Assembly: GCF_963678635.1 (NCBI RefSeq)
Contig: NC_087071.1
Coordinates: 44,317,095-44,381,094, forward strand
Source of the DNA: Symsagittifera roscoffensis
Lineage: Eukaryota > Xenacoelomorpha > Acoela > Convolutidae
DNA length: 64,000 nucleotides
Reading direction: 5' to 3'
A model generated the notes under the pieces. The model was given only the letters and a program-made list of their open reading frames with translations, did no database searches and was not told the origin of the DNA. The translations under genes were made by a program, and so were the position numbers. Positions 22,342 to 34,039 of this stretch are shown here, piece after piece (position 1 is the stretch's first letter; each line of letters opens with the position of its first letter).

Positions 22342-23709
22342 TCACTTGATGTCCAAATAACTGAAGTCATTTCTTTTGTCGCTCTCGTGTTTCTTCGGCT
22401 GTCCGAGTGCTTGTTTGACCGGGTTCAGGGCGCCGAATACAGCCACAGGTACATTCTCCGGCGTCTTTGATTTCCATGACTCAGAGGGTTTTTTTGGAGC
22501 AGGTGGAGCTGATTTGTGATGAGTTTGGGTGATTTCAATTTCGGTTACATCATCCGCATTGCCTTCTATTAAAATCTTTAAAAAAAAAACATTTTTTGTT
22601 ACATTTTGTCAAACTTTTTGTCAATCATTTTTAAGAGTTTAAGCAAAATAAGCGGTTATCAGTCATTTTGCAAAAAAAAATTCGACGTCAAGTCGAAAAA
22701 TAGAGTTCAAATTCAATTCTTACAACTTAAGTTAAGTTTTCACTTTTTTTTTCACTACAGATTTATTGAAATTAATGTCACAGACAGCAACAGCATCGAA
22801 GAAAAACTAATTTAATAAGTAAAATTCAATTGGCATTATTTAAAGTGATTGTTTATGAAAAAATAAGTCCCTGATAGCTGTGTGCGAAGACGAGCTCTCA
22901 CTTGACCTCTAGCCTCAGGTCTACCATAGCCTGACCGAATTCGGCTGCAATAGTGCTACCATATGAAGAAAGTTCTTGACGCAAAAAAAACTACCTTGAG
23001 TCGCATAAGAAATAGCTTGGCTCAAGAAAGTAACTCAGTCTTGAATCTGGAATGTGGGGAAAATAGAAGAATGGACTAATTAGACAGGCTGGATAGTCTT
23101 TTATAGATCCTCTGCGAGTCGACTTGAAACGACAATTAAAGTTTAGGTGGTTTTGTTTTCTACCCTGAAATTTCTGGGCATACTCACTTCGCCCTGTCCC
23201 TCTATTGTGCTTTCATCTTTTTGACCCCCTCCTCTTGAAATTCCGATCTTCATACCCCTTTCGTTGGGCCCGTCTCCAGAACTAACAGAAGCGTAAGATG
23301 AACTCCTGATGAACCCTGAAAAGTTTCAGGAAGCAATCGATAAAAGCTATATTAGAGAATCCATCTTGCCAGAAAGGCTTCCATCTTGCATCATGCCCAA
23401 AAATATGCTAGCCAATCAGAAATCAGTATACAATTGAAAGAAAATAGGTAACAATTTAGTGACTTCTGGACAATTTAGAGATCTTGATTTAAAAAATACT
23501 GCAATTCGCTCACTCTTCTCAAAAAGCCTTATCAAAGTTTCAAATTATTTATCAAACTTATTAAAAAAGAGAACATTGCGCTTTACTGAATATCTTTTCA
23601 GATGCAATATCTAATTTAGTTTGTGCAAATATAATTATAAGTTTAGACTACCTGTGCTGCATAATTGAGCAATTGATGCCAAGACAACGAACATTAAAAA
23701 TTGGTTCAT
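22342..23709 (-). CDS. Three-exon gene for a small secreted protein of unknown function
   Basis: Coding exons read 23709-23652, 23315-23188 and 22575-22342, giving 139 residues. Exon 1 starts at ATG with A at -3 and encodes a signal peptide (MNQFLMFVVLASIAQLCSTG). Its donor is CACAG|GTAGTC. Exon 2 follows an ACTTTTCAG acceptor and ends GAA|GTGAGT. Exon 3 follows a T-rich acceptor ending AAAG and stops at TGA, with AATAAA about 50 nt on. Intron phases agree (phase 1, then 0) and no internal stop occurs, which chance would seldom give across three pieces. After the signal peptide the protein is hydrophilic and probably disordered: a Ser/Gly-rich part (SSSYASVSSGDG, SRGGGQ), an acidic stretch (EILIEGNADDVTEIEI) and a Lys/Pro-rich tail (SAPPAPKKPSESWKSK). 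It has no cysteine pattern and no family I recognise. Exons were assigned by eye. The first donor is the weakest element, and a 5' UTR intron is possible. Confidence 0.68.
22576..23187 (-). other. Intron 2 of the secreted-protein gene
   Basis: 612 bp beginning GTGAGT and ending in a T-rich run plus AAAG on the minus strand. It contains at 22893-22936 an inverted copy of the 445-487 repeat, so a mobile or dispersed repeat sits in the intron. Confidence 0.55.
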
Positions 23710-24640
23710 TTTTCCAACAAACGAACTAATAACCAATTTTGTTCAGTAAGCGCAAAAATGCTGAAAAATGGTTGGTTTTGATATGGCTAATATTTTTCAA
23801 CTTGGTTGACCAGATTCAGCAGATGAGTTTTTGTTTCCATTTGAGGTCTTCAGACTTTCAAGATGTGTGACCAAGTTTTTTTAGACTACTAAGTAAGGTT
23901 ATTTGATTCAAATTTTAATGCGAAATCGAAGCAACATTTCTTCGCGAAACAAAGATTTTTGGCTCAAGAGAGGAAAATAAATTTTTAGGAGTTTATATAT
24001 TATAATTCAAATTTTCTTTTACCTAGGTTGAACTTGTATGGCAATTCAGGGAAGGCTCATAAAAATTCCGTTTTTGAATCCGAGAAAATTTTATTGTGTA
24101 CAGTGCCAATTAAACACTGTTTTGTCTATGATTCATCGATAAAAAGTACATGGAAATTGTATCAGTGACCTATTGATGAACCACGACAGAAAGATAGATG
24201 CCCCACCCATTATTTTTCGTTCAAACAAAGATGCAAATTACACTGATGATTCATTGATTAACCATGACTGAAAAATATTGGAAAAAAAATAGGGACAATG
24301 TTGGGGGAAGAAACATTTTTTTTGAAGAACAAGTATCCGTGAGAGAGTTTCATTTAGCATCAATCAAAGTAAAAAAATTGTTTACCGCACATCATAAGTT
24401 TTGAGAGGTCTTCCCGCGGAACAAGTTAATTGGAACGCTGCTCAAAAATATATCAAAGATAAAACATGTTGGCTACAATTCTATTGCCACTTAAGCTATA
24501 TTTATACCTTAGTTTTTTGGTCACAAATCATCACCAGGAATCATGTGAAACTCACAAAATAGAACTTAACTGACGCATTTTCCTTCTTCAGTGATACGAT
24601 CCCATGCCGACCCGAAGGGTCCCCTTTTGTATTATTGTGC
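23710..24640. other. Upstream region of the secreted-protein gene and intergenic DNA
   Basis: On the minus strand a splice-acceptor-like CCATTTTTCAG lies roughly 60-70 nt before the ATG and a TATATAAA sequence lies near 23995, so promoter and any 5' UTR intron would be here. At 24596-24640 a short piece (GCCGACCCGAAGGGTCCCC) matches the inside of the hAT-type MITE. Confidence 0.4.
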
Positions 24641-25139
24641 ATTAAACTTTGATGTTTTCGAAACAACTTCAACGGTAGCGGATATTCTCATCAGATCTCG
24701 AAAGATATCGATCGAAACCTCGTTACTACAAAGACAACCAAAACCTCGGATTTAACATTCAGAAAGCCTTTGACACAAACAACCTCTACATTTCCGTATC
24801 AAAGTACATCACAAACTACGTCAGTCATATCGACGCAACCTTCATGGCAACCAATGGTTCATACGAATCCGGTTTCTTTAGTAGTACCGGAGGCATCAAC
24901 TTTCCCACAACCAAATACAGCACATGCAGTAACAATAATCTTAAACTTCACCTTTATATGCAACCAACATTCAGCATGCATCAACAGACAAGGATCAACG
25001 TCGCGTCGATAGCGTCTCGAGCAAGTTGTAAAAACGCTTTTCTACCAGATGATACAGAGCTAAGGAGCAACCCTCGCCAATCTGCAATTTTTTTTCTCCA
25101 GCCAACTTTGATTCAAACCATTTCGCCATAAACAACATT

Positions 25140-26520
25140 ACCAGAGTTTATAGGACAAGCCAGCAATTTTTCTCAACCTACCACGTATTTTGACATAAGT
25201 CAAGATAACAGAGACAAAATTGACTTCAAGGCCACAGTCAAGTTACCACCAATTCAAATTCCTTCATTTGATGGTAATCCTCTGGTTTTTCATGACTGGT
25301 TGAACGTGTTCAATGCCACTGTTGATAGCAAAACAACCATCAGTGATTTACACAGAATTACTTATCTACAAAACGCCGTGACTGGTAACGCGAAAGAGCA
25401 AATCAAAGGCTACTCATGCAACGCAGTCTTCTAGAAAACCAGCGCTAGAGGATCTTAAATCACGTTTTGGCGATACATTTATTGTCATCAACGCGTATAT
25501 AAAACAATTAGAAACACGGCCAGCAGCCACCAAAAGCAGACATTCTTTTGTTTCTTTTGCCCCCTCCCTAAAACAAAAGGTGCAAACCTTCAAAAATCTG
25601 AATTTTAATACAGATTTGAACACTTCCACTTTGACAAAGCTTGTCAAAAGTAAAGTACCACAGGTCTTGTTTCTTACATGGACGGAACACACCGTGCAGA
25701 AAACGACCTACACGACACAAATTTTCAACTCTTGAACAATTGGCTAGAAGTGCATGCGAAAAACTACGACAAACTTCACAATCAATTTCCATCCTTCAAC
25801 AATGAAGAAAATTCCACATTTAGCAGCAATGCCAGAGCGCCCCGTTTTATAAACGTCATATCAAGCAATCCACAGGCTTACAAAACAAATGGACTTGAGA
25901 ATTTCAACCAATACCGAACGAAGCGCAAGCAATGCCCTTCTTGTAAGAACGGACATAATGTCATGCAATGCCCACAGTACAGTTCTTCTACGCCACCGCA
26001 ACGCTACAACAGCGCAAAACAATTTGAATAATGTGTCAACTGCTTAAGCCCTCATCACCTCCGAACTAATTGTGTCTCAAACAACCGTTGTCAAGAGTGC
26101 AACGGATTTCATCACACAAGCCTTCAGGACCCAAACAATTTAATAAAACCAACTTCGTTGTCAACGCGCACCATGACTATGCACAATACTATGCACCCAA
26201 TCTTACAAGAACCAGTTTTAGGTTCCAAAAATAGTAGTAAACCCGCACCCCAGAAAGCTCGAAATTTTAATCAGCAGTCTGCTGATTTTAATCAAAAAAG
26301 CAAAGAGTGCAAACCTAAATGTAGAAGGTTTCCAAACCAACCAGAACTAGGCCAATATGGTGCTAAGCACTCTAACAAATCAGAACATCAGCTACCAGAA
26401 ACAGAGATGTCATCGCAACAGCGCAAAGACAACGCATGCGCAGAAAATTGGAGAGGATTCACTGCCTGTGAGCTTTCGAGTTTTTGCTCAAAACAACCTC
26501 AACGGTTTGAACAACTTTAA
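25140..26520 (+). pseudogene. BEL/Pao gag region
   Basis: It contains a DUF1759-type capsid segment (LPPIQIPSFDGNPLVFHDWL, near 25250) and zinc-knuckle cysteine clusters (CPSCKNGHNVMQC, near 25935, and another downstream). This pairing is standard for BEL/Pao gag. Fossil, not intact. Confidence 0.65.
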
Positions 26521-26760
26521 CTGGGGCCCGTCTCATTCTGCCATGGTGAAACGAGCACAACTACTAATGCATTAATTGACCACGGGAGCCAATCTAGCTT
26601 CATCATTGATGAAATAGCAGATCAACTACAACTTCCATCTATGGAACACACATCAACGCCTCTTCGTTATATCGACATTGATCATGAAATGCCAATTGCG
26701 AAGGTTCATATCTCACCGCATGACAAACCGGATGTTAAGTTCTCTAAGAATAATTTGTAC
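26520..26760 (+). pseudogene. BEL/Pao aspartic protease region
   Basis: The segment TNALIDHGSQSSFI followed by ADQLQLPS resembles the DUF1758 retropepsin of BEL/Pao, in which the catalytic motif is D-x-G-S-Q. Fossil. Confidence 0.55.
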
Positions 26761-27129
26761 AAAACTCCTTGTTTAAACATACCGGCGGCAGAAGTGTTTA
26801 ACTTGAACGAGGTTTGCAGCTCTTCCGACACACTTCGGTGTATTCATTTTCCACACCTCGTCAAAAACAAAAGAGTAACCTCTGGACTACCTTGTACGGC
26901 AATTTTGGAAAATCGAGGAAAACGGAACCACTACGCTCAACAATAACTACAGCACCAACGACAAGCTTGCTCTCCAAATCTTGGATAACACAACAATGAC
27001 TTGTGAAAGGACGATACGAAGTAGGTCTTCCCTGGAAACCCAACTCAAGTCTCAGCAGCAGCTACTGTCTAGCTCTGAAACAATTGCAACCATTGCAGAA
27101 ACGAGTCGAAAAAAGCCCAATCTACAAAA

Positions 27130-28640
27130 TTAATACAAAAAGACGCTAGTTACGGACCTGGAAAAGTCTTACGCGCAGCCAGCAGATTTTACCAAAGAAG
27201 TACCTTCTAGATTGTAGTATCTGACTCACCACGAAATTGTAAACCATAAAAAGCCGGGAAAGGTAAGGCGTGTTTCAAACGCTGCCTCCAAGTTCACAGG
27301 CCAATCTCTAAATTCTGATCTGCTAACAGGCCCAGATTTGCTCACAAATCTTACTGGAGTCCTTCTACGGTTTCGTAAGTTTGGTATTGCGACACTAGCT
27401 GATATTGAAGGAATGTTTATGCAAAATAGCATAAAAGCAGAAGACTGTTTCTCACTACGTTTTCTCTAATAATCTTATAAGTCATTACCAGTTTTCAAGA
27501 CTCATCTTTGGAGCAACTTGCTCTCCATTTTGTGCTATCTACGTTCTACAGAAATGTGCCAAAAAAATATCGCGAGTTTTCCGCTTGCTTTTGAACCCGT
27601 CAAAACAAATTTTTACATGGACGGCTACATTCACTCAACTTCTCACCCAACGACACATTGGAGTCAGCTTTCCAGACAAAAGCAGCTCTGCAACAAGGCG
27701 GATTCAGACTAACCAAGTTTGAATCAAACAGCACTAAGGTACTTAATGGTTTACCAGCCTCGGAAAAAGAAACCCCTAAGCCAACAACTAGAGTTATAGG
27801 ACAAAAATGGAATTTGACAACTGATAAACTATACATGAAGCCTCCAAAGGCAATTAGTGGGGATGCCCACGAATACACACAAAGGAAATTTTTCAGCCTG
27901 GTGTCCTCAACTTTTGATCCTCTGGGAATACTAGCACCAGTAACCATTTTGTTCAAAGCAATTTCGCAATCAACTTGGAAATTAGGCAACTCTTGGGACT
28001 CATTACTATCCGCTAACAGTCAGAAAGAACTACAAAAGCTGCTAAACCTCTTTGTGTCAATGAAAAAAATCAGTCTTCCCCGAACACTTTTCAAATGGCA
28101 ATTAACAACACGGGATAGTGTTCAACTTCATACATTCACGGATGCGTCCAATTTAGGAATATCAGCAGTCGTATACGTGAGAGTCGAATAACAACCAGAA
28201 AAATAATTGAGAACTCACTATGTAATAAGTAAGAGCAAAGTAGCTCCAATCAAGCAGCTGAGTATTCCAAAATTAGAGCTCGAAGCAGCAAGTATTGGAT
28301 TTCGACTAGTTGCATTTGCTAAAGTACAACTTCAGCTTAACGTTGATCCTGACGTACACATGTGGACAGACAGTCAAGTTGCAATTGGCTGGATCAACTC
28401 GAAGAAAAAACAAAAGTGTTTTGTGTCAAACCGTCTAGCCGAAATAAACGCTACTCAAGGAAACAATACCTGGCACCATATACCGACTCATCTGAACCCT
28501 GCTAATCACGGCACTAGAGGATTAAAACCTACAGACATTGAATCAAAATGGTTAGCAGCCCCATCCTTTCTGATGTCACAATTATCTCAAGGGCCACTGA
28601 AGTTTTCCGTAATAGAAACTATAAGCGTCTCAATATTTGC
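27130..28640 (+). pseudogene. BEL/Pao reverse transcriptase and RNase H region
   Basis: Reverse transcriptase landmarks include SLNSDLLTGPDLLTNLTGVL and FGIATLADIEGMF. The A17/connection segment shows FFSLVSSTFDPLGILAPVT, the most diagnostic phrase of the Pao family. RNase H shows LHTFTDASNLGISAVVYV, IPKLELEAA and MWTDSQVAIGWI. Fossil with several breaks. Confidence 0.75.
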
Positions 28641-28979
28641 CTCATAGTGTGCATCACAACAACCAATTTCAGATCCTCCAGTCTTTGATATCAGTCGTTT
28701 TTCCTCGTGGAATAAAATTTTGTTCGCCATCGCCGCAGTTTTTGGTTTTTTCACAAAACTGAGCTCATCATGGGCAAAAGACCAAAACTCTGACGGCAAA
28801 CATCGAAAAGAATGACAGCATTCAACTAGTAACGATATAGAACGAGCGAGACAAAATACCATCATATCAGCACAGCGAGAATCTTTCAGTGAAACAATCT
28901 ACAACAAAAGCGGCGGCTGGAAGCGAAGAACAAACTGATTAAATTCAATCCATACCTGGACCAAAAGCATATGCTTCGT

Positions 28980-29980
28980 TCGCGAAGCAGGCTCGAGTTT
29001 GCCCCGACAATGGAGCTTGAACCGCTGATTCTTATAGCTACTCATCCAACAGTCAAATTTGCATGCATCCAGGACACGAGTTCGTCAAATCGTTCGTGCA
29101 GCAGAGCTACTACATCATTGGGATACGACAAGCTCTTCGTTCAATCGTTCATCACTGTTTCCTGTTTCGACGATACAAAGCAGACAATCTCCATCCCATC
29201 ATATAACCATTACCACTGAAGCGATATCCCGACGAAAATCATCTTTCCCGTTCACTAATACTGGAGTATATTTGTTTGGCCCCTTCTATATTGAAAATAA
29301 AACAGACACTGAGAAGCATTACGGAATAATTTTTACTTGTTTTGCAACTAGAGCTGTTCATTTTAGCTTCACAGCTAGACGGGGAGCTTCACAAGGGCTC
29401 ATCAATGATAGCGGAAAAAACCTTTGTTGGAGCCTCCAAAGAACTAAAAGACGCCATAAAAATTGTTGAAAATAGAGCTTGCTCTTTCAAGCTACAACGG
29501 CAAAACGTCCAATGGTTCTTCAATCCGTCATATGGCCCTCATTTTCGTGGCGCTTGGGAACGCTTGATTCAGATTGCCAAGAGAACAATCCTCATCATTC
29601 TTGGATCGCGAAAACTCACACTTGATGTTTCTCAGACACTTTTAATCGAAACCGAAATGATTGTGAATTCGAGACTCTTGACAATTGTAACTGATTACCC
29701 AGAAAATGACCAGCCACTGACACCAATTCACTTTCTCATTCAACGACCATTCAGCAGCCTTCCACCAGGACGACCATTCAACGACAGCATGCCATTAACT
29801 TACACTAAGCGGACCCGCGTTCAACAGATGATGAACCACCTATGGAAGCGGTTGAAGAAGGAGTACCTACCTTCACCAATGAAACGCCCCAAGTGGAACA
29901 AAATGCAACCACCATTGAAGGTTGGAGACATAGTCTGGGTACTCAAAGACCTCACGCCGCGAGGTATTTAGCTGATTGGA
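28980..29980 (+). pseudogene. BEL/Pao integrase and C-terminal domain region
   Basis: Integrase phrases include FPFTNTGVYLFGPFYI and FTCFATRAVHF. The C-terminal part shows FNPSYGPHFRGAWERLIQ, LTPIHFLI and the DUF5641-like KVGDIVWVLKD. These are the standard end of BEL/Pao pol. Fossil. Confidence 0.72.
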
Positions 29981-30305
29981 CGTGTGGTGGAGGAACATCC
30001 ATGAAGAGATGGCAGAACACGAGTGGTGACCGTGAGAACGGCCCACGGCACTCTCAATCGCCCGCTACCACTCTTGTTAAGGTTTTTTGATTTTTTTTGC
30101 AACGCCTTTTGCGCCATTCCAGACAATTTGGGGCCCGCGGGAGTATGTTGCCGAAGCAACTACATTTTCCCAATCTTTGTAAATCAAAAGTCACTGTGAT
30201 CAAACGTTTGTAATCTTTTTGATATAGACACTCTCGAAACAAACCAGAACCAAGAAAGATGACTCATGGAGCCATATTTTGACGTAAAGTAACAACTCAA
30301 CTACA

Positions 30306-30372
30306 GCCTCAAACAGTTTTGCTTTGAATGACAGTCGTTTCTTTTGTGTGTGTGTATTTGATGAATGTCGGT
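30306..30372 (+). repeat. Direct repeat, copy 1
   Basis: About 67 bp starting GCCTCAAACAGTTTTGCT and ending ATTTGATGAATGTCGGT. It recurs in the same orientation at 31689-31752 with a few changes. It may be a residue of an LTR or a larger repeat. Confidence 0.6.
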
Positions 30373-30863
30373 GGTTGAATGATGTGATTTTTTTTCTGAC
30401 TACTGTTTAGAGCAAAGTAAAGTTTTCTCGAGTGATTTATTTAAAATAACCTTAAATACCACGTTGCGTTTTTACATTGTCGTCTCTGATTGGTCAGAAT
30501 CCTCATTGCATGATATCTCGCATTCTGAACAATTAATACTTCGAAACCAGTTTGAAGTTGCAAAGGAAGTCGAGTTTTGGCTGAAACGTTTTGTGAATAT
30601 CCCGATGAACTTCACAGAGCTTGAGCGAAATTGTAGTTAAACTCAATATTTCGTCATCTCACCTAATTATTCTTAGTTGATTGTTTTGTTTGAATTTAGG
30701 TCATTTAAGGTCGAAATAACTGACTGACGAAACTTAAACCTATCCAAATCGAACACCTTTCAAAGTATTCCTGAATTAATCGCAGACCCAAACTACAGCC
30801 AATAGATCAAACTCGTTGAAACTATGTTAACTTGCATTACGTTATTATTTCTCTTGCAAATCT

Positions 30864-31135
30864 ATGGCTCAAAGAGAATACGTTTGCTTTGAAACAGGAA
30901 ATAGCGACGGGGCAGTGGTACAGCTAATAAATGACAAGAACTGTTTCTGCCCATGTTGCAGCATGAAAGTAACATACAGATTGATCGGGTCGGTTGCGAA
31001 AGATGCCAAAACTGGTACCATCTTATAAATAGAAAAATACACGATGATGCATACGCATCAAAAATCTAGATACTATGGTATTGTGAAAGCTGCTGCCGCG
31101 CTAAGAACAATGAGAAGGATACTCCACAGTAAAAT
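30864..31135 (+). pseudogene. PHD-finger remnant of a retroelement
   Basis: A 54-codon frame opens at 30864 with FCPCCSMKVTYR. Further cysteine/aromatic groups follow in the same order but another frame (GCERCQNWYHL, then WYCESCCRAKNNE). Spacing matches the PHD-type C4HC3 zinc finger, and the VTYR phrase is shared with the PHD module inside the Penelope-like element at 36474-36622. The module is frameshifted and stands alone, so it is read as the relic of a Penelope-like or LINE-type element. Confidence 0.5.
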
Positions 31136-33022
31136 TGTTCCTCAGGAATGTGGACGACTGTGTTAGAACCTCCGAAAACTCAAAATCAGTCAATTTGTGT
31201 TCATGGTGCAGCCAAATCTCTTCATTCAGTCCTACAGATCACTCTAGAGGAAACTAATCCAAAAATGACTTTGCCGTTCGTGGAACTGTTTATGAATGCA
31301 TTGCTAATTTAAAATGGTATCCTGCAATTAGTATCAAAAACCAAGAAACACTGGGACTATTAAATTATCTGAGCTGCGCCCCAACTCAAAAGAAGCGTAG
31401 TGTTTTCCAAGGCACTCAACATAGAGTGTTTAAGATTACATCTTATTTGGAGCATTCTGTTAAAACTATGAAAACAAATAAGGCTCAATGACTGAGAAAT
31501 CAGTAGCCAGAAAATTGATCCAATTCAAACATTTATATGTCCAAATTGGTCCAATTCAAAAAAGTACAAGTCTTAATTGAAGTGTTGAATCACAACCTTC
31601 CATAAAAAGTTAATTAAAACTTTAGAAACTTTTTTCTTTCTCACAAATGGACTCGATTCGATTGGGCACATATTTAATGTTTGTGAAGCCTCAAACAGTT
31701 TTGCTCTGACTGTCATTCGTTTTTTTGTGTGTGTATTTGATGATTGTCGGTATTAACGGCATATATTTTTTTATCGCTGCCCTTTTTTTTTCCTTTTGAT
31801 CAGTTCTTTATGGTCACAACCTTCCATAAAAAGTTAAATAAAACTTTTAAAATTTTTTAGAGGTTAAAAAAATCCTGGCTATGCACATAGCTGCGAAAAC
31901 GTTTGAAATATTTAACTCATCAAATTTTCCCTGTATTTACTTTTATGCAAGACATATAATCCGTGTTCAGCTGCTAGTTTCATAATAATTTAAATTGATA
32001 AAAACAGATTGAAAGCGTTGTTTGGTTCCTCGCCCATGTATATTTTTGGTTTATTTTCTGTTTTTAGCGAAATTCCGGTTTCACTTGCAAACTTTCGAAC
32101 ATGTGGGATTTACTGCTGGAGATGATTTATTGTCCTCACGAAGAACCATATCCACTAGAGCGTTTTCAGGAATTCAATATCAAATTAGCACTTATTTTGG
32201 AATATGTAAGGTGGTATCCTATTTGGTGAACTTCACACCCGAACCAAAATACGTTTTTTAGAAGGAAAACTTTTTTCCCATGTTCCAACTATTGATTGCC
32301 TTTCTGATTCTTAGACCTCTTGTACCGTACTCTTCTAGCGGAGGTTTTTTTTTGTCGCGCAACCAGTTCCAGAGATGGCTGAAGATCTAACAAGCATGCA
32401 TCTAGTCCTGTTTTCGGATACCATAAAACTGGTGTTCTCAACAAACCACTTATTTGAGGTGACTTTTAGAATCAAATTCGCAAACATTTTATTCGGCTGC
32501 TTTTCGTAGTCAACATAATGAAAAATTGTATTGGCTCAATTTCAGGTATAAACGTCGCATGTTTTTTCTTCAGAGATAACAACATACGTTCTTACGTTTT
32601 ATGAACAAAACCGGGCAGCCAGTATCGATCGTAATTCCAACAACGTGCAAAATGATTTTCCTTGTAGCATAAATTACAAGGGCTATCCCGTGCTGAAAAC
32701 GACTGTACATTATTAGTGAAAAAACTACCTTCGCTACACGAACACAGCTTTTGACTACTAGCCTGCATCCGTTTGTTCCAGCCTCAGTTTTTAGCTTTTC
32801 GCTTGATCTGAGAGGTTTGCCTGTATTGGTTCGTAAAACAAAATGTCCGTTTTACTCTTTTGGACCGATAATCAGAGACTCTTGACTGCCCTTTAGCAAA
32901 GCAGGCTATCGAATTTTAAAAAATTGTAAAATCTGATGATTTAAATTAGATAGTACTAGATGCAATAGAACTTAATGTAGAGGCATGTGTCTAATGATTC
33001 GTACCATTACTGTTGATTATTG
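31136..33022. other. Intergenic DNA with short direct repeats
   Basis: It contains a direct repeat CACAACCTTCCATAAAAAGT (31591-31636 and 31815-31860) and the second copy of the GCCTCAAACAGTTTTGCT repeat (31689-31752). Otherwise no gene. The 79-codon frame at 32022-32261 is unsupported. Confidence 0.45.
31874..31907 (+). ncRNA. Degenerate hammerhead-like motif
   Basis: CCTGGCTATGCACATAGCTG followed by CGAAAACGTTTGAA aligns with the better-preserved motif at 38771-38804. The CTGANGA box is degraded here while the stem and the GAAAACGTTTGAA block remain. Such motifs are known from Penelope-like elements. Confidence 0.3.
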
Positions 33023-33278
33023 CCCGAGTCGAGATATTTCACATAATTTGAAGCAAGATTTGAGCGGTTTGAGCGGTTTTTTCTAGACAATTGCGCTCTA
33101 AATCTTTCTTCATAATGAGCGGTTTGACCGGTTTTTCAGCGGATTATCTAAAAAAATTTTCTTACATAAACCGCTCAAACCGCTCATTATGAAGAAAGAC
33201 TTAGAGCGCAATCGTTTAAAAAAACCGCTCAAACTGCTCAAATCTTTTTTCAAATTAGGTGAAAAATCACGACTCGGG
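33023..33278. mobile_element. 256-bp foldback (palindromic) element
   Basis: Almost the whole segment is one inverted repeat. The outer ends are CCCGAGTCG and CGACTCGGG, then TTTCAC..AATTTGAA, AAGATTTGAGC, and a long arm GAGCGGTTT...TTGCGCTCTAA..CTTTCTTCATAATGAGCGG matched by its complement (33062-33136 against 33171-33244). A loop of about 35 bp separates the arms. It is non-coding and may act as a MITE. Confidence 0.65.
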
Positions 33279-34039
33279 GAGAAATCAGGATTCAGCATCC
33301 AAATTTTAGAGTTGTAGGAGTTAGCAAAAATCTTTCGGCAGCATAAGTTTATCAATTCATGTGATTGACAGATGTAATTTCGGAAGATCGAAAGCTTTCG
33401 GTAAATTTTAGATTCGGATTTAGATTCTGAATTTAAAAAAATGGAACAAAAAAATGTAGTATTCTATTGAAATCTACTTTTAAACGTTGTGGCTGAGATG
33501 ATAAACTCAAAATGGATGATTTTGTCGAGTTGATCATTTCATCAATTGGTTGGAGGATTAAAAACAAAATGAGTTTTTTTTCAGGACGAAGCAATTAGAA
33601 GTCTATAAGCGAAGCTGAAAATAAAAAACGAGAGTCTAGAATCCCTGCAAATTAGTCTGCGAGACTGTCAGAAAAAAAACTAATAAAAAGGCAGCTAAAC
33701 TAGAGTATGCCCACAAAACCCTAAGCAATCCGAAAGCCAAAAAAAAAACACTTCAATTTCAGGGAGTTCGGAGAGAAAAACAAGGTTGACGAAAGAGGAA
33801 ACAGAACTTCAGGCAGTTCATTAAAAGGCAAGCTACTGGCAAACGCCACTGATGATAATAAGTCATTTGTTTAAGTGTGTCATTATTGTTAAACTTTGAT
33901 ATCAGTTCTCAGACATCCTAATTTTTAAATTAAATTGACGTTTTAAGTTTGATTTTTTCTTAAAATAGAACTGAGTGGATAGATGAGGAGTTTTGGCTTT
34001 CGGTAAGTAAATAGCTAAATCTCAGGGGGAAACACAACA
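33279..34039. other. Intergenic DNA
   Basis: Nothing recognised. A (CAACAA)-rich stretch at 34035-34050 borders the Penelope-like piece. Confidence 0.45.

Larger units (their letters stand above)
24640..30100 (+). mobile_element. BEL/Pao LTR retrotransposon, heavily decayed
   Basis: The plus strand carries, in order, gag, protease, reverse transcriptase, RNase H and integrase segments typical of the BEL/Pao superfamily. No LTR pair was identified and both ends are approximate. The coding regions are broken many times (more than about ten), so this is an old fossil. The nested remains that follow (30.1-31.9 kb) may include part of its 3' end. Confidence 0.8.
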
